A stretch of 64,000 nt of DNA. Origin: Cytobacillus sp. S13-E01 (GTDB lineage Bacteria; Bacillota; Bacilli; Bacillales; Bacillaceae_L). The stretch lies in the NCBI RefSeq assembly GCF_029193815.1, contig NZ_JARFVC010000005.1:62001-126000 (forward strand), written 5' to 3'. Of the stretch, positions 8,860-17,988 are shown piece by piece. Positions within the stretch are counted from its first letter, which is position 1. The number at the start of each line of letters is the position of its first letter. The notes beneath the pieces were generated by a model, which searched no databases, was not told the origin of the DNA, and was given only the letters and a program-made list of their open reading frames with translations. Both the position numbers and the translations under genes were made by a program.

Positions 8860-10434
8860 TTACAAGTCTATTTTTCGTATAGAAACAATATCTTGTGATT
8901 TATGAAGTCTTTCAATCACTTCATCTTGAAGTGGCATATCAAATGATAGCATCATAATGGCTTCTCCACCCAATTGTTTTCGTCCAACTTGCATCGTTGC
9001 AATATTAACATCAATATCACCAAGTATTTTTCCAACCCTACCTATAACACCCGGTTTGTCAGTATGTTGGATATAAAGCAGGTTTCCTTCAGGGCTAAAA
9101 TCTATTTTAAAGCCGTTTAAGCTAACGATACGTGCACCATAACCTGTAACATGGGTACCTTGTATTTCAAATGAGTTACTCTCACCAGTAGCTCTAACAG
9201 TGATCGAGTTAGCATACCCAAAAGTATTCGAAGAAAATGTTTCTCCAAACGTAATTCCGCGTTCTTGTGTGATGACTGCTGCATTCACTGCATTAACAGT
9301 TGTAGCTACTCTTGACTGTAAAAAGCCTGACAATAAACTTCTTGTGATAAAAGTAGTTTCTAAATTAGTGACAGTACCTGCGTAGGTAATTGAAACTTCC
9401 TTGACAGCCTGTTTCATACATTGTGATAGAATTGAGCCGATTTTGTTAGCAAGCTCATAAAATGGTTGGATTTTCTCATATAAGTCTTTTGATAAGGTTG
9501 GTAAATTTACTGATGACGTGACAGGTTTTCCTTCTAAGAAGCTAACGACTTCTGTTGCTACCTGTGAAGCAACATTAAGCTGGGCTTCTTTGGTAGAAGC
9601 ACCTAAGTGAGGAGTAACAATTACTTGATCAAACTCTAATAATTTATTTGACATTGGTGGTTCAACTTCAAACACATCTAAAGCAGCCCCGGCAACATGG
9701 CCATTTTCTAAATAAGTAACAAGTGCTGACTCATCAATGATTCCACCACGTGCACAATTGACCAGATAAACGCCTTTTTTTGTCTTGGCTAAATTTTCAT
9801 TTCCTAATAAGCCTCTTGTTTCATTTGTTAAGGGAGTATGAACAGTAATAATATCCGAGGTTGCTAGTAATTGATCTAAAGTACAAGATGTGACACCTAT
9901 TTCCTCTGCTCTTGATTTGGTTAGAAAGGGGTCATAAACATAAACTCTCATATCAAAGGCTTTTGCTCTTTTAGCAATCTCCGAACCAATGCGCCCTAAA
10001 CCAACTATTCCTAATTGTTTACCGGCTAATTCAGTACCAACAAATGCAGAACGATTCCATTCTCTCGATTTTACCGATATATTAGCCTGGGGTATATGAC
10101 GTACTAACGATGATATCATGGCAAATGTAAGTTCTGCTGTTGATAAAGTGTTTCCATCGGGTGCGTTAATTACAACAACACCATGTTTAGTAGCTGCTTC
10201 GACATCTATATTATCAACACCTACACCTGCTCTTGCAATAATTTTAAGATTTGTCATTTTCGATAGAAGTTCTGCCGTTACAATTGTAGAACTTCTGACA
10301 AGTAATGCATCAAATTCATGTAAAAAATCTTCTACTTCCTTGACATTTTTCTGAATGACTTCGATGTTGGGTTTGCCTAGTAGAGGGGTTAACCCTTCTC
10401 CACTCATTGAATCAGAAACTAAAATCTGGTACAT
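8860..10434 (-). CDS. serA: D-3-phosphoglycerate dehydrogenase SerA
   Basis: First enzyme of the phosphorylated serine pathway: oxidises 3-phosphoglycerate to 3-phosphohydroxypyruvate with NAD. The Rossmann domain has GLGRIGSEIA, the catalytic region has NCARGGIIDE and the D-isomer dehydrogenase signature ending TPHLGASTKEAQ. A C-terminal regulatory part ends in an ACT domain (IQHTDKPGVIGRVG). Length 524 aa is typical. The start at 10434 (MYQILVSD) is chosen because AAGGAG lies 8 bases upstream and it aligns with the family; a 24-residue upstream extension has no ribosome site. The 3' end abuts a family 1 repeat array. Confidence 0.95.
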   Translation of the reverse strand: MYQILVSDSMSGEGLTPLLGKPNIEVIQKNVKEVEDFLHEFDALLVRSSTIVTAELLSKMTNLKIIARAGVGVDNIDVEAATKHGVVVINAPDGNTLSTAELTFAMISSLVRHIPQANISVKSREWNRSAFVGTELAGKQLGIVGLGRIGSEIAKRAKAFDMRVYVYDPFLTKSRAEEIGVTSCTLDQLLATSDIITVHTPLTNETRGLLGNENLAKTKKGVYLVNCARGGIIDESALVTYLENGHVAGAALDVFEVEPPMSNKLLEFDQVIVTPHLGASTKEAQLNVASQVATEVVSFLEGKPVTSSVNLPTLSKDLYEKIQPFYELANKIGSILSQCMKQAVKEVSITYAGTVTNLETTFITRSLLSGFLQSRVATTVNAVNAAVITQERGITFGETFSSNTFGYANSITVRATGESNSFEIQGTHVTGYGARIVSLNGFKIDFSPEGNLLYIQHTDKPGVIGRVGKILGDIDVNIATMQVGRKQLGGEAIMMLSFDMPLQDEVIERLHKSQDIVSIRKIDL

Positions 10435-10497
10435 TCTTATCGCTCCTTCATAATCGGATCTAGAAAAGCAAAAAAACAATAACACAATTTTTCGATA

Positions 10498-10525
10498 ATT
10501 TAACACAATAATAATTACCTGTCAA
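10498..10525 (-). promoter_or_regulatory. Possible SigA promoter of serA
   Basis: On the minus strand TTGACA (10520-10525) and TTAAAT (10498-10503) are 16 bases apart, about 65 bases upstream of the serA start. The -10 is imperfect. Confidence 0.45.
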
Positions 10526-10549
10526 TTAGTTTGTGAAATACTTCTCAAA

Positions 10550-10563
10550 TGAAAGCGCTTATA
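10550..10563. promoter_or_regulatory. cre-like site upstream of serA
   Basis: TGAAAGCGCTTATA matches the CcpA consensus TGWAANCGNTNWCA at all but one position. It lies about 25 bases upstream of the predicted serA -35, so it could activate or modulate serA. One mismatch and no test make this tentative. Confidence 0.35.
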
Positions 10564-10575
10564 TCGTTTTTTTTA

Positions 10576-10625
10576 CAACGTAAGAAAGTATAAAATTCTC
10601 ACCAGGTTTTAGTGTCTAGCGCAAG
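10576..10625 (+). repeat. Dispersed repeat family 1, diverged leader fragment
   Basis: Leader A (CGTAAGAAAGTATAAAA) and GTTTTAGTGTCTAGC are present, then the sequence departs from the family. It again follows a T-run. Confidence 0.65.
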
Positions 10626-10677
10626 CCACCCTGTGGATGTTCTTAAGACTGGGCAGGCTAAGCCTACTATTACCGAT

Positions 10678-10708
10678 AAAAAAACCCTCTGCATAATAAT
10701 CAGAGGGT
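10678..10708 (-). terminator. Intrinsic terminator of fer
   Basis: On the minus strand, stem ACCCTCTG / CAGAGGGT (10684-10691 and 10701-10708) followed by seven T residues. It lies just beyond the fer stop codon. Confidence 0.88.
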
Positions 10709-10720
10709 ACAGGCTATAAA

Positions 10721-11289
<569 letters not shown>

Positions 11290-12357
11290 ATGAAGTTAAA
11301 CGACCTATCATTTCTAATTCTATTATGTATTCATAAATTTAATGGTGAAAGATCTATATATGGGGTTTATCATTTATTAACTGGAAAAAAATCTTCACAA
11401 ACTATATTTGATGGCAAGTTATATGAACTTTCACATTTATTCTCTATAATGCATTTTTTAACAAGAGATAAACTAGAGGAAATAATCCAGCAATTGCAAA
11501 GAAAAAAATTGATAAAAAAAATCGAAGAACATAAATATGTGGTGACTAAATATGGTTTTGACTGCCTGATCGTGTATAAAGAACAAAACCCTTTACCTAA
11601 GGATTTAGATGGATGGAAGTACTATGATAAAGGTGTTACCTTATGGGAAAGACTTTCATTACTAATTCAAGTTCTATCCAACCTTAACCATAGAAAATCA
11701 AAGTATACCCCAATTAATCATGATGAAGAACTACAAAATTGGATTAAAGCTTATATTTTAAGGTTTAGACTGACTCGGGGTGAACTAGCTGAACAAATAC
11801 ATGAAGAGTGTGTCCAACTTTTATCAACTGTTCAAGATGAAGATGCGCTCCTATTTGTAAGCCGATTAACGAGTCATGATCGCATTGGGTCAACATTTGA
11901 ACAACTAGCCAACCTACTTCATAAGGACATAGTACGTATTCACATACTTTTTCATGGTGTGTTACATACGTTTTTAAAAGAAATCGAATCAGCTACTAAA
12001 AAATATCCATATTTATTTGAGGTCGTAAAAGATCTCTATCACGAGGAATCGTTAACGATATCTTCGAGACAAACATTGAGGATGATACAAGAAGGTAAAT
12101 CAATTAATGAAATTGCTGCTATTAGGCACTTAAAACAAAGTACAATTGAGGACCATGTGGTTGAAATTGCTCAAAATGTTAGCGACTTTTCGATTGATTC
12201 TTTTGTTACATCTGGGAACCAAGACAAGATTATAACCATGCAAAAAGAACTTAACTCCAAAAAAATGAAGGTAATCAAGGAAGAACTGGGTCAAACTGTT
12301 TCATACTTTGAAATAAGGCTTGTATTAGCGAGAAATGGTGAAAATAATGGAACTTGA
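11290..12357 (+). CDS. ypbB: Helix-turn-helix protein YpbB, RecQ companion
   Basis: Conserved Bacillus protein always found directly before the short RecQ helicase. The N-terminal part (about 1-90) looks like a winged helix. The C-terminal part (about 245-350) has a helix-turn-helix-like segment (SINEIAAIRHLKQSTIEDHV), resembling the HRDC/HTH region that longer RecQ proteins carry themselves, so it may supply that function in trans (inference). Start ATG 11290 is chosen because AGGTGA lies 7 bases upstream; the GTG at 11284 is too close to it. It overlaps recQ. Confidence 0.85.
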   Translation: MKLNDLSFLILLCIHKFNGERSIYGVYHLLTGKKSSQTIFDGKLYELSHLFSIMHFLTRDKLEEIIQQLQRKKLIKKIEEHKYVVTKYGFDCLIVYKEQNPLPKDLDGWKYYDKGVTLWERLSLLIQVLSNLNHRKSKYTPINHDEELQNWIKAYILRFRLTRGELAEQIHEECVQLLSTVQDEDALLFVSRLTSHDRIGSTFEQLANLLHKDIVRIHILFHGVLHTFLKEIESATKKYPYLFEVVKDLYHEESLTISSRQTLRMIQEGKSINEIAAIRHLKQSTIEDHVVEIAQNVSDFSIDSFVTSGNQDKIITMQKELNSKKMKVIKEELGQTVSYFEIRLVLARNGENNGT

Positions 12358-13879
12358 GAATGTACTTAAAGAAAAATTCAATTACGATACCTTTCGAGAT
12401 GGACAGCGGGAAATCATTACAGATGTACTTGAAGGTAATGATGTAATTGCAATGCTTCCGACTGGAGGTGGTAAATCAATATGTTACCAAATTCCAACAT
12501 ACATAAATGTTGGAAGTACGTTAATTGTATCACCACTATTATCTTTAATGGAGGACCAAGTACAACATTTAAAAAAGAGTGGAGAAAAGCGCGTTATAGC
12601 CTTAAATAGTTTTCTTTCTTTCTTTGAGAAAAGATATGCAATTAATGATTTACGTCACTATCGATTTATTTTTACATCACCCGAAATGTTACAGTCTAGC
12701 GCAATTATAAAGGCTTTAAAACAAGTAAGGCTATCATTATTCGTTGTTGATGAAGCGCATTGTATATCACAATGGGGCCACGATTTTCGTCCTGATTATT
12801 CTAGGCTGGGCCATATTCGAAAGCAACTAGGCAATCCTCCTTGTTTAGCGTTAACAGCAACAGCAACGAAGAACGTAATTGAAGATATATCATCATCATT
12901 ATTATTAGCTCAAGAGAAAAGACACATCCACACAGTGGATCGCTCAAATATAGCTTTAGCGGTTGAAAAGACGAATTCGTTGGATGATAAAATTAGCTCT
13001 TTACTCTCCAATGTAAAGAAATTAGCTGGCCCGGGAATCATTTATTTCTCTAGTCGAATATGGGCTGAAAATATGGCGAAGTACCTTTTTGATCAAGGTG
13101 TGTCAAGAATTGCGTATTATCATGGTGGGATGGATCAAGAACAAAGATTGCTAATACAACAACAGTTTATAAACAACCAATTGGATATTATCTGTTGTAC
13201 AAGTGCTTTTGGGATGGGGATTAATAAACCAAATATTAGATATGTTATCCACTTTCATCTTCCGTCCCAGCTAGAGTCATACCTACAAGAAATTGGGCGT
13301 GCAGGTCGAGATGGAGCAAAAAGTATAGCTATCTTATTGTATAGTCCACATGATGAGGAGATTCCTGAGTCATTAATTAACTTTGAACTACCAAATCGAG
13401 AGAATGTTCGTGACATCCTTTACTACCTAGAAAGATTAACTCAAAATGAAAAGACAGTATCCTTATCTAAAGAGTTAGAAGAAGAAATAATAAGGAGAAC
13501 AGGAGTATCCGAAAATTACTGGAGGTTTGTAAGACATCACCTCAAAGAAACATCTGTCATTTCTGAAAACAAAATACAAAAGTTGGTTCAAATAGAACAG
13601 GTAGCTGAGTATATTGGAAAAATTATTGCCCAGAGAATTAATGACAAACATCAAAAACTGTTGTTTATGAAAAAATGGCTATTTTCTGATGGATGCCGTC
13701 GTGAACAGATCCTTTCATATTTTGGAGAAGACGTAGGAATAGATAAACCGATTCCGTGCTGTGATCGATGTTCAATTGAATTATCGGATTATGAGAAAAA
13801 GACGTTTACCAATGAAGCAATCCAACTTAATGATTGGAGACAAGAGCTCGCTCGCATTCTCCTAAAAGGTAGTGAATAA
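12347..13879 (+). CDS. recQ: ATP-dependent DNA helicase RecQ (short form)
   Basis: 3'-5' DNA helicase for replication-fork repair and recombination. Motif I is LPTGGGKS, motif II VVDEAHCISQWGHDFR, motif III LALTATAT, motif VI QEIGRAGRDG. The RecQ zinc-binding cysteines are in GCRREQILSYFG and CCDRC near the C-terminus. It lacks an HRDC domain, typical of this ~500 aa form. ATG 12347 is preferred over ATG 12335: GGTGA lies 5 bases upstream and it aligns with the family N-terminus; either overlaps ypbB (by 11 or 23 bases). Confidence 0.92.
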   Translation: MELENVLKEKFNYDTFRDGQREIITDVLEGNDVIAMLPTGGGKSICYQIPTYINVGSTLIVSPLLSLMEDQVQHLKKSGEKRVIALNSFLSFFEKRYAINDLRHYRFIFTSPEMLQSSAIIKALKQVRLSLFVVDEAHCISQWGHDFRPDYSRLGHIRKQLGNPPCLALTATATKNVIEDISSSLLLAQEKRHIHTVDRSNIALAVEKTNSLDDKISSLLSNVKKLAGPGIIYFSSRIWAENMAKYLFDQGVSRIAYYHGGMDQEQRLLIQQQFINNQLDIICCTSAFGMGINKPNIRYVIHFHLPSQLESYLQEIGRAGRDGAKSIAILLYSPHDEEIPESLINFELPNRENVRDILYYLERLTQNEKTVSLSKELEEEIIRRTGVSENYWRFVRHHLKETSVISENKIQKLVQIEQVAEYIGKIIAQRINDKHQKLLFMKKWLFSDGCRREQILSYFGEDVGIDKPIPCCDRCSIELSDYEKKTFTNEAIQLNDWRQELARILLKGSE

Positions 13880-14470
13880 ATGCGTAATCGACAAGCTGAC
13901 ATTGTTAATGGAATGAAAGGTAGCCAAATAATATTTCATTTATATGCAACACAATTTTTACTCTTAGTCGTTTCAATCATACTTGGTTTCTTTTTATTTA
14001 ATGATATGGATTCTTTTTTTATGCTTTGGACCCTAGATCTGAAACAAATTCTCATCTACGGTGGGGGTAGTGCGATTCTTGTTATTATCATTGATTTTTT
14101 AATCAAGAGATGGGTAGCAAAACATGTATATGATGATGGCGGTATAAATGAACTAGTATTTAGGAACAGAAATTATTTTCATATTTTCTTTTTATGTATT
14201 ATTATTGCATTTGCTGAGGAGCTGCTATTTCGAGGTATTATTCAAACTCACTTTGGAATAGTAATAGCTAGCGTCATATTTGCACTACTACATGTTCGTT
14301 ATTTATATAAATGGGTATTGTTCACAGCAGTTGTTTTACTTAGCTTTTTATTAGGTTATTTATATTTAATGACAAATAACCTGCTAGTCACTTTTTTTGC
14401 CCATTTCTTAATTGATTTCGTTTTTGCGTTAAAAATAAGAAAAGATTATCTGCAATCAGATAATGAATAG
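13880..14470 (+). CDS. ypbD: CPBP family intramembrane metalloprotease YpbD
   Basis: Predicted membrane protease of the CPBP/Abi family. Several hydrophobic helices, with the signature motifs EELLFRG (EExxxR), FALLHVRY (FxxxH) and FFAHFLIDF (HxxxD) in order, so the catalytic set is complete. Length 196 aa. The start codon follows the recQ stop directly (TAAATG), indicating coupling, and the end overlaps the next gene region. Substrate unknown. Confidence 0.88.
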   Translation: MRNRQADIVNGMKGSQIIFHLYATQFLLLVVSIILGFFLFNDMDSFFMLWTLDLKQILIYGGGSAILVIIIDFLIKRWVAKHVYDDGGINELVFRNRNYFHIFFLCIIIAFAEELLFRGIIQTHFGIVIASVIFALLHVRYLYKWVLFTAVVLLSFLLGYLYLMTNNLLVTFFAHFLIDFVFALKIRKDYLQSDNE

Positions 14471-14483
14471 AGGTGACATTTCT

Positions 14484-15152
14484 TTGGATAATCAAACAAA
14501 TAATGATCAAGCGAAACAGCTGAGACAGACTGTTAAGGACAATCGTGACGGAAACAGAAATTTAACAAAACTCCCACCTAGAAGTGAAGTTCATAAGGAT
14601 AAGAAGAAAAAAACAAAATTTAAAATAAAATATCCGGTTATTCGTTTATTAGCACTTCTATTTGTATTAATTCCGATTTTTATCTTAAGCTATATGTACC
14701 AAAATAAAGATGAACTCATAAAAACAAATGCACCAAAGCAATCAACTGAGAACCACGATACGATAGACTTTGCAGAAAATAGTAAAATCGAATTGGAAGA
14801 AGAGGAAGAGAGCAGCAATAGTGAAGAAAATAGTAGAAATAGTGAGAGCACTACGGAAAACGATGATATTAAAACCACATCTAAACCTGAAGATGATTCT
14901 GTAGAAGGTCCTTCTAGTAGTGATAGTAATACACCTTCAACAAAGCCTTCATCGTCAGAAAGCAAAAATGAAAGCTATACGATTACATACCACAAGGTAA
15001 AAGATGATGAGACACTCTTTAGTATTTCCATTCAATACTATAAGAGTAGGGATGGCGAGCAATTAATTAGGGAATGGAATAACCTAGATCATGCGAAGAT
15101 ATTCGAAGGGCAAGTCTTGAAGATTCCTATAAAAGATAAAACCGGGAAGTAA
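14484..15152 (+). CDS. ypbE: Membrane-anchored LysM protein YpbE
   Basis: Type II membrane protein: a lysine-rich cytoplasmic N-terminus, one transmembrane helix (VIRLLALLFVLIPIFILSYM), a long Ser/Glu/Asp-rich low-complexity linker, and one C-terminal LysM domain (VKDDETLFSISIQYYKS to GQVLKIPI). It probably binds the cell wall. I choose TTG 14484 because AGAGGTGA (14469-14476) sits 7 bases upstream; an in-frame ATG at 14463 lies before that site and would need no ribosome site of its own. Last gene of the ypbB-recQ-ypbD-ypbE operon. Confidence 0.82.
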   Translation: MDNQTNNDQAKQLRQTVKDNRDGNRNLTKLPPRSEVHKDKKKKTKFKIKYPVIRLLALLFVLIPIFILSYMYQNKDELIKTNAPKQSTENHDTIDFAENSKIELEEEEESSNSEENSRNSESTTENDDIKTTSKPEDDSVEGPSSSDSNTPSTKPSSSESKNESYTITYHKVKDDETLFSISIQYYKSRDGEQLIREWNNLDHAKIFEGQVLKIPIKDKTGK

Positions 15153-15167
15153 AATCATTTTACAAGG

Positions 15168-15209
15168 AAAGTAAGTAGCTGATTTTAAATTTTCAGCTAC
15201 TTTTACTTT
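15168..15209 (+). terminator. Intrinsic terminator after ypbE
   Basis: GTAGCTGA / TCAGCTAC stem (15175-15182, 15193-15200) followed by TTTTACTTT. Confidence 0.75.
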
Positions 15210-15240
15210 GCTTTATGTTGGTGTCAGTCATGTTTTCTTT

Positions 15241-15314
15241 AAAATATAAGAAGAGTATAAAAATTCAAACCGAATTTTGGTATCTTGCTCCGGGTGCGCC
15301 TTGCGCTTTTCTTA
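15241..15314 (+). repeat. Dispersed repeat family 1, internally deleted diverged copy
   Basis: Leader A variant (ATAAGAAGAGTATAAAAATT), core CTTGCTCCGGG and right end TTGCGCTTTTCTTA, without the central hairpin. It ends exactly at the stop codon of cotJC on the opposite strand, as the copy at 8858 does for serA. Confidence 0.75.
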
Positions 15315-15884
15315 CTAGAAAAATATCTTTTTATCCTTTTCATCTTTAAGGATCTCTACCGCTTCTCTAAATCGTTGTGAATGTATTATTTCGCGTTCGC
15401 GTAAAAAGCGAAGACTGTCGTTTAAATCGGGATCATCGCTCATGTTAATAATCCATTGATAGGTTGCTCTTGCTTTTTCCTCAGCAGCAATATCCTCATA
15501 TAAATCGGCAATTGGGTCACCTTTTGCTTGAATATAAGTGGCAGTAAAAGGGGCACCCGCAGCGTTATGATAAAATAAAGCTGAGTCATGATTAACATAA
15601 TGTGGAGCCAAACCTTCTGCTTTTAACTGCTCAGGAGTGGCGTCCTTTGTTAGTTTATAGATCATCGTTGCAATCATTTCTAAATGAGCTAACTCCTCAG
15701 TTCCAATATCATTTAGTAGTCCTATTACCTTATCTGGAATTGTATACCTTTGGTTTAAATAACGCAGTGCAGCAGCTAATTCTCCATCAGCCCCTCCATA
15801 TTGTTCAATTAAATACTTTGCTAATCTAGGATTACACGTACTAACTTTAACAGGATATTGTAACTTTTTTTCATAAACCCACAT
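15315..15884 (-). CDS. cotJC: Spore coat protein CotJC, manganese catalase-like
   Basis: Last gene of the cotJ operon. The protein belongs to the Mn-catalase-like ferritin-fold family, with glutamate/histidine helix motifs GELAAALRYL, GTEELAHLEMI and REREIIHSQRF that fit a di-metal site. Length 189 aa is the family norm. In B. subtilis the CotJ proteins are made in the mother cell and join the inner coat. Start supported by a GGAGG site in the 47-base gap after cotJB. A family 1 repeat touches its 3' end. Confidence 0.93.
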   Translation of the reverse strand: MWVYEKKLQYPVKVSTCNPRLAKYLIEQYGGADGELAAALRYLNQRYTIPDKVIGLLNDIGTEELAHLEMIATMIYKLTKDATPEQLKAEGLAPHYVNHDSALFYHNAAGAPFTATYIQAKGDPIADLYEDIAAEEKARATYQWIINMSDDPDLNDSLRFLREREIIHSQRFREAVEILKDEKDKKIFF

Positions 15885-15931
15885 TCGATGTCATTCCTCC
15901 CCCTTGATTTTTCTGTTGCCATTTCTATATT

Positions 15932-16192
15932 TTAAACCTGCCAAGGCCATGGGGTGTCATTCCAACTCCAAGGATAAGTAGAGTAGCTATGACCATATTG
16001 AAGCAATGGACCAAACTGTGCTTCATACTGTTTAGCAATCTTTTTTCTCTCAAGTGCATAGGAGTTAAATTGTTGAATTGCTTGATAATCATTTGGGTGG
16101 GTGTCTAGGTACAAATTAAGTTCTACTAGAACGAAATCAACTGCCTGTAATTCTTCAAGTAATGAGTAAAATTCTGGGGGCATATTTTTCAT
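15932..16192 (-). CDS. cotJB: Spore coat protein CotJB
   Basis: Small acidic helical protein (86 aa) with a Trp/Pro/Tyr-rich C-terminus ending PWPWQV, typical of CotJB. It overlaps the cotJA end by 4 bases (ATGA) and precedes cotJC. Assembles with CotJC in the spore coat in B. subtilis. Confidence 0.9.
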   Translation of the reverse strand: MKNMPPEFYSLLEELQAVDFVLVELNLYLDTHPNDYQAIQQFNSYALERKKIAKQYEAQFGPLLQYGHSYSTYPWSWNDTPWPWQV

Positions 16193-16419
16193 TGACCTTC
16201 CTCCCTTTTAGAAGTTTCGTAAGGGTTATAGTAAGGGTCGTAAAATATAGGCCATAATGTACCTTTATATAACGCTTCTTTTGGAGAAAATTGTTGTAAA
16301 TTGGGTGGTTGAAAGCCTACGTATAAATTTGGCGGAGTAACATATGTTTTAAATGGAATTGGGCGGCATGGATCATATGGGCTTGCATAAGGGTGATAAC
16401 TTTTTCTGTAAGTAATCAT
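16189..16419 (-). CDS. cotJA: Spore coat-associated protein CotJA
   Basis: First gene of cotJABC. Small Pro/Tyr-rich protein (76 aa) with repeated YHPYASPYDPCRP-like and PP-containing segments, as in CotJA. AAGGAGG at 16427-16433 sits 7 bases before the start. A SigE promoter is expected upstream on the minus strand but I could not identify a convincing one. Confidence 0.88.
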   Translation of the reverse strand: MITYRKSYHPYASPYDPCRPIPFKTYVTPPNLYVGFQPPNLQQFSPKEALYKGTLWPIFYDPYYNPYETSKREEGQ

Positions 16420-16718
16420 GCTGTAACCTCCTTGGGAGTGAGAAATAGTAACCCTGACTTCAAATCGTCAGTAAGATAATTAGCACATGTCTCACTTTCA
16501 TCCTTTAATTTAAGGGTTTGTGTTTTAGTCAAATTGAACAGTAATAACAATGGTGTCATTCCATTTTTATGAGAATTATTAAAAATAATACCAACTATTA
16601 GGTCATTTACTGCAGTATGTTAAATAAAATAGTGAATACTCCCTTTATTTGTTAAAAGGATAGTAATGATTCATAAATAATGACAAATTTAATATTTGTA
16701 TAGAAAGGGGGTTTTAGA

Positions 16719-17117
16719 ATGGGATTTAAATTGCTTTGTGGGGTTATCGGGTTTATTTGTGGCTTATTGCTTACAAAATTACTTATTATCGATTCGCCAT
16801 TTAACGCTTCAGAGTTAATGATAGAATTTATTTTAAATCCTCTCCTATTTTTTGCTGTAATGGTTTGTTTCTTAATTGGCTTTGTAGCTAACTCAGTACT
16901 TGTTAAAGAAGCAATACAACAAACCTATTCGTTTTTTTGTAAACAGAACTTTTCAATGGCAAACTTGCTGGTTAGTTATTGTGTAATCATTATTAATTTT
17001 GTGGTGTTATTTCAATTAGGCTTTTGGCAAACACTCGTGCTTTCGTGCTTTACTATAATTTATGGTATTATATCAATAGAATTTAAGAGCAACACTGTGT
17101 ATGAGAGGGATCGTTGA
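16719..17117 (+). CDS. Small membrane protein, unrecognised
   Basis: 132 aa with about four hydrophobic segments (GVIGFICGLLLTKLLII, PLLFFAVMVCFLIGFVANSV, LLVSYCVIIINFVVLFQLGF, TLVLSCFTIIYGIISI). AAAGGGGG lies just upstream of the ATG. It occupies the place of ypbF in B. subtilis but I do not see convincing similarity, so I give no name. It ends 10 bases before the ypbG start and is probably cotranscribed with it. Confidence 0.7.
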   Translation: MGFKLLCGVIGFICGLLLTKLLIIDSPFNASELMIEFILNPLLFFAVMVCFLIGFVANSVLVKEAIQQTYSFFCKQNFSMANLLVSYCVIIINFVVLFQLGFWQTLVLSCFTIIYGIISIEFKSNTVYERDR

Positions 17118-17127
17118 GGAGGAAGTA

Positions 17128-17898
17128 ATGTTTTATTTATATGGAATTATAATTTTTGTATTGCTTTTATTTTTTTATATGTGGAGAGAAGCACATAGGA
17201 ATAGTGTGAAAGAAGATATAATTTATTTTCAGGATTTTCCTGGTAGCTTTAAACAGTTTAGAATATTTTTCATATCCGATATACATAGAAGAAAAGTTTC
17301 ACAGCAAATGATTAATAGTGTTATGGGTAAGGTGGATATTGTCGTAATTGGAGGGGATCTTGCAGAAAAGGGAGTTCCTTTGGAACGAGTAAAAGATAAT
17401 ATTCTAAGATTAAAAAAATTGGGCCCTACCTACTTTGTATGGGGAAATAATGATTATGAATTAGATTATCATATGCTTGATGCTCTATTATTGGATAGTG
17501 GCATTAAAATTTTAGATAATACTGCTGTAATTTTTGAATCTCAAACAGGTGATAAGGTAGCATTACTAGGTGTAGATGATTTAAATGAACAGCGTGATCG
17601 CTTAGATCTTGCTCTATTGGATGCAAATAAAGCAGCGTTTAAAATATTAATCTCCCATGATCCTCGGATCATTAGAAAAATAAAGCCAGAGGATGATATT
17701 CAATTTGTACTTAGTGGTCATACTCATGGTGGACAAATCCGATTTCTCAATTTTGGATTGTATGAGAAGGGTAAAATAAGCAAAAGAGGAGCTACGACAT
17801 TATTAGTCAGTAATGGTTATGGTACAACGGCTGTACCACTAAGATTAGGAGCACCGCCAGAAACTCATTTGCTTACCTTAACGGGAGTAAATAAGTAA
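17128..17898 (+). CDS. ypbG: Metallophosphoesterase YpbG
   Basis: Predicted calcineurin-like phosphoesterase tethered by an N-terminal hydrophobic helix. Metal motifs in order: SDIHRRK (DxH), GGDLAEKG (GGD), WGNNDYE (GNND), SHDPR and SGHTHGGQ (GHTH). All are intact. Length 256 aa. The start at 17128 is set by GAGGAGG about 5 bases upstream; codons before it overlap the previous gene's stop. Substrate unknown. Confidence 0.88.
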   Translation: MFYLYGIIIFVLLLFFYMWREAHRNSVKEDIIYFQDFPGSFKQFRIFFISDIHRRKVSQQMINSVMGKVDIVVIGGDLAEKGVPLERVKDNILRLKKLGPTYFVWGNNDYELDYHMLDALLLDSGIKILDNTAVIFESQTGDKVALLGVDDLNEQRDRLDLALLDANKAAFKILISHDPRIIRKIKPEDDIQFVLSGHTHGGQIRFLNFGLYEKGKISKRGATTLLVSNGYGTTAVPLRLGAPPETHLLTLTGVNK

Positions 17899-17922
17899 AC
17901 ATTTTCCAATAGTTATACAAAG

Positions 17923-17951
17923 TTTACACATAATGTTCAATTCGATATAAT
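17923..17951 (+). promoter_or_regulatory. SigA promoter with TnTACA repeats, ahead of the MerR/B12 gene
   Basis: TTTACA (17923-17928), a 17-base spacer and TATAAT (17946-17951) form a good SigA promoter. TATACA (17914), TTTACA (17923) and TGTTCA (17934) are TnTACA-like motifs 9 and 11 bases apart; operators of CarH/LitR regulators contain such direct repeats, which would place the operator over the -35 (inference). Confidence 0.65.
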
Positions 17952-17988
17952 CGTTTTAACAATGTTAGGCGCTTTATTGGAGGATTTT

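Noticed and set aside
16420-16560. SigE promoter for cotJABC
   Set aside because: Expected from B. subtilis but no CATACAnT-like element at proper spacing was found on the minus strand.
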